A stretch of DNA of 64,000 nucleotides from Russula earlei. Taxonomy: Eukaryota > Basidiomycota > Agaricomycetes > Russulales > Russulaceae. The DNA is taken from assembly GCA_025769875.1 (NCBI GenBank), contig JAGFNK010000052.1, positions 62,001 to 126,000 of the forward strand, given 5' to 3'. A program made the position numbers and the translations under genes. This document shows positions 11,617-22,100 of this stretch, in pieces (within the stretch, counting starts at the first letter, position 1; every line of letters begins with the position of its first letter). Below the pieces are notes generated by a model. The model saw nothing but the letters and a program-made list of their open reading frames with translations, was not told the DNA's origin and did no database searches.

Positions 11617-12406
11617 CTAATCGTCCTGTTGCTTCTTTAACTCGCTCAAGTCCTTCGTCGCGCTGTGAACAACGTGAACGAGGCGGTCCAAATGCTCCGA
11701 TAGCCAGAGTAACTCTCACCCGCAGGCAATCCCGAATATGTCTAATGCGTCTATGCGCGTGGTCTCTTCGCCACCGTGATTGGAACTCACAAAGACCTGG
11801 GGGGAGAGGGCCACAGGCCCGGTTCACTCGGGTTTGTTGGACGAGCACTCGTTCGCACTCACGTGCAAACTGTTCACCGATTGGAATCGCACGAACCGCA
11901 AGTCGATCGGCCGGCCCTCTCTCACGGCGTCTTCGGGGACTTCTAGAATTTGTGCCACCTCGGGTTCCTCGGCATCTTCGACGTCCTCGAAATCTATCGC
12001 AAGACGATTCACGAACAGCTTGACCAACTTTGGCCCTTTTTGCGAATCGGCGGTGTTCAGCACGATGCTTTTGACCCTGACGGCTTGGTTGAACTGTCGC
12101 GCAGCTTTGTAAGCTCATGGCTGTCAGGCGTTTCGTAGGCGCGAGGACAGGGGGACAGACGTAGATGTTCAACAGAAGCTGCTCATCGATGTCGCTCAAC
12201 AGATAGGAGTCCGTCGTATTCCTGAGCTTTGTTGGATACTATGTCCTTGAGATTGTGTTCCGCCACTTCGTTGAGGCAAGTCGATTGAGACAGGTCCAGA
12301 TATTCCAGCAGGGACCGTGGATTGGATGCCTGTCAATATATTGAGGGCTTGGGACTCTCAAGAAAACAGCTTGCCTCTACTTGCCTCGGATCGTGTCGTA
12401 CTCATG
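11617..12406 (-). CDS. PITH-domain (DUF1000) protein with an apparent frame break
   Basis: PITH domains fold as a beta-sandwich. They occur alone or at the C-terminus of thioredoxin-like proteins and associate with the proteasome in the family. Seen, in order from the ATG at 12404-12406: a short leader; SLLEYLDLSQSTCLNE; LKDIVSNKA; DSYLLSDIDEQLLLNIY; NQAVRVKSIVLNTADSQKGP; KLVKLFVNRLAIDFED; RFVRFQSVNSLHV; GGEETTRIDALDIFG; and a Lys/Gln-rich tail ending at 11617. Introns are short; the first is best read as a rare GC-AG intron (donor GCAAGT) because it restores phase. Between LKDIVSNKA and DSYLLSD (about 12215-12230) the frame shifts by one base, and no GT-AG intron I could place repairs it. 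This could be a sequencing error, a true frameshift (pseudogene) or an exon border I missed. The rest is well conserved, which favours a functional gene. Confidence 0.85.
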
Positions 12407-13445
12407 TTCTGCTGTATATGTGGCTGCTCGAGGATTAATTCGTTAAGGTGCGCTGACGACCTCCAGGTATGATCAGATCAGATGTCCATTTTATCGGACC
12501 GTAACGGAACGGGCAATTATGGCAGGTGCGGACTTTTTCTCACGGTAAAAGCCTGAGCCACGATCCATTGTTTGACACCAGGCCATGAAGCTACTCTACT
12601 GCACCAACTACACACGATGTTAACTATCAACACTGCCGTAGTCGAAACGATCTCCTGAACGCTCAAGTGTGTCCCCGCACAACTACTCGTCTACCCCGAA
12701 AAGATATAATCTCCCTCAACCCGAACCCCCGCGAGACGAAAATTATAAGCTCCTCGATATCACCCCAAGTTGGCATGTCGCCGACACACCCACAAACCGA
12801 CCGGCCCCGCTTTGTCAGAAAATTGGGAGGTCATTATAATCAAATTATTTTATGATAATAATGACCCTCCCAAATTTATGACATTACACACCTGAAATTT
12901 GTTCTGTGCATCAACGCAAGGTTTATTAATGACAGAATAACGGCGATCCGAATTAAAGGTACCCTTAAAAGGGTAAAAGACACCTGGGAGCATGCCCTCC
13001 TCAACTCAATAGCATAGTTGCTGAAATTATCAACAGTGAGGTTTTGGTTCCCGCTCAACTCCCACCTGCCCCCGCATGGGACACCCCCTGGCGTGAGTAA
13101 ATGCATAGGTCCTCACACGGGGTCTTCGGCACCGGTTACAGCACATAAGATAGGGCTGATCCTCTTCTCCTGCTATCTCATACTTGTTTTGGTAGTATAA
13201 CTATCAAATAAAAATACACCTTCCTCTACACCTCAAAGAGTATGACCCCTCATTACGAACGGCTTGCACTGTGCCTTGGCACATAGAGTTAGAGACCTCC
13301 GAGGAAGGCAGTGGGGGCTCGGCAAATCCAAACATGGTTTGTAAAGGTGGATGAAACTGGCACAAAACTTTGTGTGTTTGTGCGTGCTATAGTTCATGCC
13401 CTTGCTTGGCATGTAGCACAGAGCCCTGATGTGATGTGAGGGACT
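12407..13445. other. AT-richer non-genic block left of the MITE
   Basis: No supported gene was found. The block contains the hairpin at 12821-12876. Open frames here (for example 12876-13106, minus) are short and lack family motifs. Confidence 0.5.
12821..12876. repeat. short inverted repeat (hairpin)
   Basis: AATTGGGAGGTCATTAT (12821-12837) is mirrored by its near-perfect reverse complement at 12858-12876, separated by an AT-rich loop of about 20 bases. It may be a tiny foldback element or the solo end of an eroded transposon; no second copy was seen in this window. Confidence 0.75.
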
Positions 13446-13448
13446 TTA

Positions 13449-14004
13449 GACCCCTTTTACCAACTGAGAATTCTTGAATCTTGAACTTGAACTTGGATTT
13501 TGGGATTTTCCAGGAGTGACAGGAATGACAGGTGTGATGTAAGTGACATAATGAACTAATATGAGTCTATTTCAAATATGAGTTATTTTTTGGTGTGATT
13601 TGCTGGGTTTACATGTGATATGTAAAATATTTTTTCTAACCCTTCCTTCCACTCCTCCCAAGTGGGGTATTGCAAGCATGTCATTAAGGCAGAATATGTG
13701 TCACCAATGTGTGGGTGCACATCTTTGTGCAAATTTTGTATGTGCAGCTCTGGTGAAAATGGGGCTGCAAGCACCCAGATGTTGAGCTTGAGTCAGACTG
13801 CTCGACTCCAAGTTTGATGCTGACACATCATGTGTAACCCCATATATGTGAATATGCAAATGACAACAGAAAGAAATGCATATTAATTTATTATATACAT
13901 CATATCACTTACATCACTCCTGTCACTCCTGTCACTCCCAGAGAAAATCCTGAAATCCAAGTTCAAGTTCAAGATTCAAGAATTCTTGGTTGGTAAAAGG
14001 GGCC
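13449..14004. mobile_element. 556-bp MITE-like element, PIF/Harbinger-type ends
   Basis: The two ends are inverted repeats of about 100 bp. The left arm starts at 13449 (GACCCCTTTTACCAAC) and the right arm ends at 14004; its reverse complement starts GGCCCCTTTTACCAAC. Both arms continue with the same AGAATTCTTGAATCTTGAAC block, a GGAGTGACAGGA-type subterminal repeat and GTGATGTAAGTGA. The element is flanked by TTA at 13446-13448 and 14005-14007, a 3-bp target-site duplication. No transposase is encoded; the inner 350 bp hold only short open frames. Family knowledge: long terminal inverted repeats with TTA/TAA target duplications are typical of non-autonomous PIF/Harbinger elements. The superfamily is inferred from this alone. 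Confidence 0.83.
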
Positions 14005-14184
14005 TTATTATTAGCCACCACATACCCCAAACTTTGTCATGACACAACTCTTGTGCTTGTATCAGGCCAAAATAACTTGGCAACTGCAAAACCGATCATT
14101 CATCGGATACCCCTAATTAGAATTCTTCCTAAGGGGTGATCTATTCGAGAAAATGCATGACTATGAAGTATCTTCAGAAGTGCT

Positions 14185-16072
14185 CTATGTCCTGGCACGA
14201 TAGCTCCGGGAGAATATCGAAGAGAATAGGAACAATAATCCAGCAAAGACAAAAAAGACTCTACCTTCCTTCGTTGGGTCCCCGCCCGATAATTTGTTAC
14301 GAAGCGGAAGGAAGGCAAAACCGACGATGAAATTTGAGATCCCTGAGTAAAGTCAAACACAACAGTGAGAAGGAAGCAGAAAACGCAACCATACAATTCA
14401 TTGAAAGCGCGACGGATGACAGGGCAGAGACAGCCTATACCGCATCGATGGCTCAGCTTAGAGCGATGAAAGAAGCAAAGGGCATACGCGGGAAGGGGCC
14501 ACCTCAGAAAGTATGATAAATGGAACGGGTCCCAGTCCGATAGCAAAAGACCTGGGAGGTCCAATAAGCAGCAAAGGGACGACACAGGGGGGAAATACTT
14601 ACATCACGAAGATCAGGATTGAAGCGCTTGAAACGATCGTCATGCCCATGTTCAAACTATAACCAGTGAGAACAAGAGAGATGAATGCCCCAGCAACTGA
14701 TGCAAGGAACAGAGGCTTGCGCCCAACTCTCTGTAATGTTGTTGAGAGATTATTTCGAAAAAAGGTGTTCCATACTGACATCGATAAGGAAGATCGGTGG
14801 GAATGTCATGAGAATGTTGACCAACGTAATTCCGAGCGAAACGTATGGTCCTGCATCGGATAGAACGCGCGAGAAGATATCGTTACTATAATAGAGAACT
14901 TTGCATTATTAGAAGTAGTTAGGCCGGAATCCCTGGATCCCTACTTGCGTTGATACCTGCACCGATAGTCAATGAGGGAAGGCACTATAAGCCGACATTT
15001 TTACCCGATATCTGCTGAGCTATCATTACAGAGGATACCACTACTAGGGGTCGGTGGAACTCAGCATTCTTCAATAGGTCTGATATGAAAGCAGTCGTTG
15101 GTCCTCGGCGGTCGTCCAGCTCGCGTTGAGACCCTTGAGGAATCTCATCCAGTAACGGATCTTCGACACTGTCCGAAGAATCTGGGAAAGGGACATTAGT
15201 CTAATTAAAACAACACAGCCAAGGGTTACCTGGTTCCTGGAAGAGAAACCTCCGTGCAACAAGGGAGTCCTCTGACTTGCCATACTGTTTCAACCACACA
15301 GGAGTCTCGACAATAAATCGACCCAGACATATTTGCACAACTGAAGCGGCGGAGGAAAATAGTAACACGAGTCTCCATAGCGTCGGAGTTGCCATACGCA
15401 GACCGAGGACTTGGGTAATCATGATGCCTAGCACGATGGCGAGTTGGGTGAGGACACCTGGATTCAGGAATAAGCTAGTGTATGTCAATGAAACAGCAAA
15501 CCTAACCAACACTACCCCGTATGTTTGATGGGGCGATCTCGGCAAGAAAAACGGGCCCTACACACAGACCGATACCGGCCCCACAGCCCGTCAGAAATCT
15601 ACAAGATGGTAAGTGGAAATAGTAAGATGCGATAGAAGGATATCATTGCCTTCCGAGCAGCAGTAGAAAGGTGGACGGAGCGATGCCCATTAGACCCGAG
15701 CCTACGGCCACGAAAACCGCACTGATTTGTAGAGCAGGCTTCCGACCAAGACGTTCCATGACAGCGCCGGCGGTTGAGCTGCCCAGAAAGCCGCCCACCG
15801 TGAACACCGACGTGACTAGGGAGAAGGTCGCGTCGGACATGGGAATACATGTGGGCAAACGATGGGAAGGGTGAGGTGGGCCGGCTCGACAGGTCAGTAT
15901 GGCTTGGATCTGATTTAGGGCAGAGATGTGATATCCATACTAAGGACGAAGGTGCGAGGTGAATAGGGTAGGTACGGGCGCAGAAAAAAAAAAATACCTG
16001 AAAAGATACTATGAGAACCCAGTTGCAAACGAGCCAGCCGTAGGGCGTAAAGGTGGATTTGGTTGACGACAT
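14185..16072 (-). CDS. MFS sugar-transporter-family protein (YBR241C/VPS73-like)
   Basis: This is a twelve-helix major facilitator of the sugar porter family. The ATG at 16070-16072 opens MSSTKSTFTPYGWLVCNWVL (helix 1). Later segments include FSLVTSVFTVGGFLGSSTAG, AVMERLGRKPALQISAVFVA (the GRK motif after helix 2), VLTQLAIVLGIMITQVLGLR, WRLVLLFSS, ETPVWLKQYGKSEDSLVARR (PESPRWL-type motif), RVGRKPLFLASVAGAFISLV (second GRK motif) and SFAIGLGPVPFIILSEVAPS. The C-terminal NFIVGFAFLPL leads to a stop at 14185. At least eight introns are present; the last joins check in phase (for example ...LSMNW|ISNF). The long extracytosolic stretch before MSDATFSLVTS resembles yeast Ybr241c/Vps73, a vacuolar member whose substrate is unclear, rather than classic hexose carriers. 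An upstream in-frame ATG at 16123 is possible. It is divergent from the amylase homologue. Confidence 0.87.
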
Positions 16073-16580
16073 CGTCAGTGCTCGATCGGACCGGTTTGCT
16101 GTCGCCACGCCACGAGACCTCACAACCGGATGCGGAAGGAGCCACTTGTAGCTAAGAAGCCGGCCCTTGATGAGTTCCCCACATCATCAAAATGCCCGAT
16201 CGCGGGACGCAAACTCAAAATGAATGGAAGGACCATCTGGGCCCTTCAGTCCGAAGAGAATGTGTGGTGTTGAAGGACAAGTAGGCCAGCCAATTCGTTT
16301 GCAGCTCGCCAGCCTGGTCAACTCAGTCGGGGATGCGAAACAGCGGGGAAGAATGCTTGTAATCAACTCGGATGTCGATCTATGATGTTCATGTGTTCAT
16401 CCACCGGGTCCGATCTATACGTTCACTTGGCTCCCATCACTTTTCATCCCGCCCTCTCTTCTTTCTAAGCCTCCCCGCGCTATCTTCACCACAGAGCTTC
16501 CTCCTGGCCGAGAGCTCATCCCTCTGTGGCCTCATCCTTCCCGCTGATTCAGTCACTCCTTCACACTCCAGTTCTTTCCC
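16073..16580. promoter_or_regulatory. shared divergent upstream region of transporter and amylase genes
   Basis: These 508 bases separate the two start codons, so the region must carry both promoters. A CT-rich stretch precedes the amylase ATG, which is common in fungal promoters. I could not identify a trustworthy regulator site. Confidence 0.6.
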
Positions 16581-18944
16581 ATGTTCCGTCTCATTCTTTT
16601 ACTATTTTTTGGCTATACTTTTGCCGCTACCGCCGACCAGTGGAGGGGACGCTCGATTTACCAGTAATGCCCATTTTCCTTCGTTGGTGTTGACTATGGG
16701 GCCCGTCCAGCTGATCTCAGAGTTCAGGGTCATAACCGACCGTTACGCGCTCCCCGCAGGTGCAGATGTCAACGCTTGTAACATCACCGCGCAGACCTGG
16801 TGCGGGGGCACCTGGCGTACCATTACCGATAATTTGGACTACATCCAAGATGCTGGCTTTACTGCCAGTGAGCCGTTTTTCTTCCATGCCCTTGAATATC
16901 CCTGTTCAAGCTGCCCTTCAGTCTGGATCAGTCCCGTCAATCAAAATTATCAAGGTCCTTCGACTGCATACGGTGACCCATACCATGGGTATTGGATTGC
17001 GGATGCCTCCCAACTCAACCTGCGCTTCGGAACTTCTGATGACCTCAAAGCGCTCTCAGCTGAATTACATCGCCGGGGCATGTTCGTAGTCAGTGTCCAC
17101 CATGTATGCATATACTCACCTCGCTTTATCAGGTATTTGATGGTCGATATTGTGGCCAATAATGTGATGGCGACGTCCATCACGCCTGATTGGTCGGTAT
17201 ACATGTTTAAAGATCCGGTAAATTCCTGTTGTTTCTCTGACCCAAAGTGCCTGATGCCGTGTTCTTTCAAGACCCAATATCATCCTTATTGCCCCATTGA
17301 TTGGAATAACCTTACCAGCGTTCAAAATTGTTGGCTCGGCGACACCAGTGTTTCCCTCCCGGACCTCAACACTCAGGATCCGACCGTTGCCTCCATTTAC
17401 GGTTCATGGATCAGTAACCTCGTTCAAGAGTATGCCATTGATGGTCTGCGTATAGACGGTGCGCTACTTTTGCTTGTTTGGTTACTTTTGTTGAATGTCC
17501 CCTCGTTAGCGGCAAAGTGAGACAAACGCCACTTATTACCCTTCATGCACTCTGATCACCTCACAGGCACGTTCAGGCACCCTTCTGGACTCCATTCTGC
17601 GAGAGTGCCGGTGTGTTCTGTATGGGAGAAGTGTTCGGCAGTGATATCGCGTTCGTACCATACCGCATACTACAAGCACACAGCTGAGAACAGCGGGTTT
17701 CCAGCTTGGCTTCGTCTTATCAGCAAGTGATGGACTCTGTCCTCAATTATCCCCTTTACGACGCCATCGTTCAAGGCTTTAGTATTCCCGGTCCCGGTAA
17801 TCTGTCCAACGTGTCTGCTGTCATGGGTCAAATCCAAAATAGTTTTAAAGTCGGCCTTATTTTCCCTCAATGGCTCTCACTTAACTTAGCGTGGTAGGAT
17901 CCAACCCTTCTTGGAAACTTTTTGGAAAACCAGGACGTCCCACGGTGGCATAGCATATCTGTGGACCCCCAGAGCCTCTTGTACGTTTCCCTGCCTGTCA
18001 TCCATCTTCTTCTCGATTTTGACGTGACCTAGTAATGCCATGATCCTGACATTCATGTCTGACGGGTAATCGACCTCATAAGTTCTTGTGATTCGGCGTC
18101 CTCATTGTGATTAGCATTCCAATTATTTACTATGGCCAGGAGCAAGGTCTAGACGGCAGTGGAGATCCTGTACGTCCCTGGTCTGTTCACAAGGTAATAT
18201 TTACACAACGACATCTAGTACAACCGTGGCCCTCTCTGGACAACGGGATACCAGCGAACTGCCGCATACAATCTGACAGCAACGCTAAATAGGGTTTGTA
18301 GGCGTGCATTTGATCGTCCTAGGACATATTCTTATCGCGTCGACCCTTAGCTACGCAATTATCTGGTGAACAACACCAACTGGGCACAATCTCGTACCCA
18401 GGTACTACGAGTGAGTTCACAGGGCATCGCGATAATGAAGGGGGACGTGGTTACGATCATGACAAATATCGGCTCACCAGTAAGAACTGGTCGAATGAAT
18501 TGGATTTGCTCAAGCCTCATGGTGTGGTGTTTACAGCCGCAAAACGCGAGCATGTTCGCGTACACACACTGGCCGAGTAGCTTTTCGAGTACCGAGTGAG
18601 TCAGAACTGTACATCCATGGCACTATGGTGGTGATTTTGACGCAGCTTTTTCCAGTATCTTCTCTTGCAAGCAATGGGCTGTAGGGAGTGGCGGAACTGT
18701 GGAGGTTCAATACACGAAGGGCGGTACAGCAGTAATTCTGGTCCCCGATGACATTTTGCAAGGTTCCGGCCTCTGTCTTGCTTCAAGCCAAGGAAAATCC
18801 TCGACTGCCAGCTTGTCCAATGGCGGCGTGTGGCGCGTAAATGTACCTTCTGTCATATCTGTGTCTCTAGTATCGTTATTTTTGAATTTTCTGGGTGTAA
18901 TGAAGCAAGGGATACCCTCACTCTATTACCTGCCTGAAGCCTGA
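16581..18944 (+). CDS. GH13 alpha-amylase homologue with GPI-anchor-type tail, altered active-site histidines
   Basis: Secreted or wall-attached GH13 glucan-active enzyme. The ATG at 16581 starts a signal peptide (MFRLILLLFFGYTFA). Joined exons give the fungal amylase core: ITDRYALPAGADVNAC, WCGGTWRTI, MVDIVANN (region I, after an intron at 17082-17132), DGLRIDAAKH (region II, nucleophile Asp), GVFCMGEVFGSD (region III, acid/base Glu), NFLENQDVPRW (region IV, third Asp) and IPIIYYGQEQGLDGSGDP. The catalytic Asp-Glu-Asp set is intact, but the usual His of region I (NH) is Asn and the His of region IV (ENHD) is Gln. The C-terminus has a Ser/Thr-rich stretch and then a hydrophobic segment (PSVISVSLVSLFLNFLG), as in GPI-anchored proteins. 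Known: some fungal GPI-anchored relatives act as alpha-glucanotransferases on wall glucan rather than as digestive amylases. Inference: the same here. The very last exon border is uncertain. Confidence 0.88.
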
Positions 18945-19153
18945 ATTAATTGAGGCGGAGATGAAGAGAAATCCCACGGGGTTAGGCGCGGTTCGTCGCT
19001 GACAGTCACGTTTCCCCTCACCCAAGCTCACCGTCGCAGACGGCGTGCAACACGCTCTCTCGTGCTCCTCAAAGACACCTCACACACAAAACGGCTCCAG
19101 GCGGCGGAAGTGGCGGTAGACGGACGGAGCCCTCCTCAGCTCGGTCTCCTGCC

Positions 19154-22100
19154 ATGGACAATCCAACCAACAATAATATCCACACTATCGTCAGGGCACA
19201 AATAGTTTTCTTATTATCAACTCTCACAGAAGATAACTTTGATCGGAATCAAGCTGAAATCCGTTCGGTATGTCCTTCAGCCTTTTTACACCCCACAGAT
19301 TTACTCATTTCTATTCGTAGTTATCTGAACAACATGGGCCCGAAACGTATCTGCATTTTATTCGGCGTCTGATCGTTCACTCCCAAGCCAGATTACAATC
19401 CACAGCTGCACCGTCAGCTTTTGACACATCTACGTCCCTGACTTTCCGGCTGTTGGTTCAAGAAACTCAGCGACTTGCAAGGGACCCTTTCCTTGCCGAC
19501 CGTTTTCGTGATGGGCTAGATCGTGGGGATGGTGACATTTTCCGCCATTTCGATCTGGCCAGGTTCGCCGATCGACTCGGACTCCGTCCTTTGGAGCGTC
19601 TCGTCCTGGCGTCGTCGATTGTAACGGCCCCAACTCGCAAGGAACTCTCCCTGCAGGCTGCGTCCATGATACGTCTCGAATTCGAGAACGCGGTCTTAGC
19701 CCTTTGCCAACATCCCTCTTTCGATCATGCCGATCTTTCCCCCCCGCAGGTGGCCAAGTTGCTGTCGAATCTGCTAGAACTATCAACCCACGAGACGCCG
19801 ATTCTGGACGGCCCTCAGCGTCAAGCCTTGATTGCTGCGGCCCAAGCAAAATATGGCACCGAAGTCGTCGCTCCGATCTTGCAGCAGATCATTCCCCGCC
19901 TAAGGTTGAGCGGTCGTTGTCTTCACCTGGATCGTTCTAACTGACTATCACGTGCAATTAGTCTGCCTGCAGGAACGACTCTTGTTCAGGCTTTCAACCA
20001 ACTAGGGCCCGAAATCACAAGCGACACGGACACCGTCCGGGTGCTGATGCATCGATTCAACATCTCAGAAGCAAACCCTCCGAAGGAGTCTACCGTGATT
20101 GAGTTTATGGTCGCCTTAGCCCGTCTCGCAGCGGATGGTTCTGTCCTGGGTGATGTGGGGTCATTCGTCCGGGCCATAAGCAGCGTTGTGGGTAGTTTGT
20201 TTCCAGATGTTATCGACTTCACTCACATTCATGTAGTCGAGTTCTATCAACTGGGCCGAAGTTATCAAAGCTTTTGACATCCCTGATCGTTCTGGAGTGG
20301 ACACGGCGACTCTGAAGCTCCTCATTGCCATACTTCTCAACGCTCCTCGTGACGTGGATGTCCACGCTGTAGCCGGTTTCTGGAGCACATGGAGAAACTC
20401 TCTTTATCAGGTGCGGTTGCTGGATGCTCTTCTCTCGCTTCCGGCGGATACTTTCAACTTTGTCACTCTTCCTGGCCGCCGAATCGTGACAATGGACGAT
20501 GTAGCCGGCGCAAGCCCTACCATCAAGGCGCTGGCAGCCAACGTTCAAGGTTCGACTTGGAATTCCTTGGACCTTTTCGAAGTATTGGTGCGCCTGGCGG
20601 ACTCTGAGCACTCTGACGTAAGGGGTTTTGTCCGGGAAATGCTAGACAAGGCTGTTCGCATCAGCGCCGAGCTGGTCCACATGGGTTTACTCGAAGCTCC
20701 GGTTGGTTTAAAGTTTTCTCGTGACATTATTATTCTAACAGGTAGTCCCTGGCAGCAAACAGAATGGAATGAGATCCGTTCCGAGTACTCACAAAAATTA
20801 CTCACCATGTTTTTGGCCGGGCACCCGAACCATCAACTGGTCTTTATGAGGATTTGGCAGATTCACCCGGCATACTTGACAAATGCGTTTGCTGCCTTTT
20901 ACAAGGACAGTCCCTTGAACATCACCAGAATTCTCGATGTCGCTCAGGATCTGAAGGCGAGTACTCGATGTGCTTACCAGTTACGTAACTAACTCGCATT
21001 TAGATCCTAGATGCACTCCTGGACGTCAAGCCATTCGATTTCGCCCTTGATGTTGCCGCCCTGGCTTCACGGAGAGAGTATCTCAACCTCGACAAGTGGC
21101 TGGCTGATAACGTTGCAACACATGGCGCTGATTTTCTGCACGCGGTGATCGAATTTCTGGATGCGAAGATGGAAAGTGAAAAAGCTACCCGCATCTCGGA
21201 CCCTGTAGTCGAGAGTCGCACCATGACTTTAAATCCACTCACGATCACAATTTTCCTTCGTGTCCTGCGGAACAAGTATGTATTCCTGTTGTTTCATGGC
21301 TCTCCGCGCTTTTAACTGTGTCCCTAGCTCGAACATCATGCGCTCTAGTGATGTCGACTATTGTCTGGAAGTCAGAAACGCCTGCCTTCAGATCCACCCT
21401 CGTCTCATGAACCTGACACCGGGACTGGACTCGGAACCAGGGTTTTCAGTTGTCAATTACTCGCCAGAAATAGAGCTCGAAGTCGATGGCATCTTCAAGC
21501 AGATGTACGACGAGCAAATCACGATCGACGATGTTATCGCGATGCTTCAGCGCTACAAAATCTCGACCAATGCCCGCGATCACGAGATTTTCTCTTGCAT
21601 GCTCCATTTCTTGTTCGACGAATACAAATTCTTCCAGACTTGGTACCCTGCTCGCGAACTGGCCATGACTGGGTACCTCTTCGGATCCATTATTCAACAC
21701 GAGCTCGTGGACTACATTTCACTCGGCATCGCGATACGTTACGTCATCGACGCTCTTAATTGCCCTCCTGAGACAAATCTTTTCAAATTCGGGATCCAAG
21801 CTCTGTCCAGATTCGAATCTCGCTTATCTGAATGGGCCCCCTTGTGCCAGGCACTTCTCGACATACCTCATCTATTGGATGCACGTCCCGACCTCGCCGC
21901 CCTCCTCCGGCGTGCACTGGTTAATGGTGGGGAAATCGGTGGGGACGCTCGTGTATCCCCGGTTTCCCGTACGGAGACTTCAGTTGTCTTCACCGCTATC
22001 AATCCCGATCGCAATGACGAACCGTACGTCTCTCCTCCGGAGGAGACCTCGGATAAAATTCTGTTCATCGTCAACAACCTCGCCCCTGTCAACGTCAACT

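Noticed and set aside
12876..13106. 76-codon minus-strand frame in the non-genic block
   Set aside because: No motif, no intron structure, and AT-richer composition than the real genes.
13583..13774. Minus-strand frame inside the MITE as a transposase remnant
   Set aside because: Too short and without any transposase motif.
16073..16580. CreA/Mig1-type hexamers (GCGGGG at 16343 and GTGGGG, minus, at 16177) in the shared promoter
   Set aside because: The SYGGRG consensus is so degenerate that about two matches are expected by chance in 508 bases on both strands.
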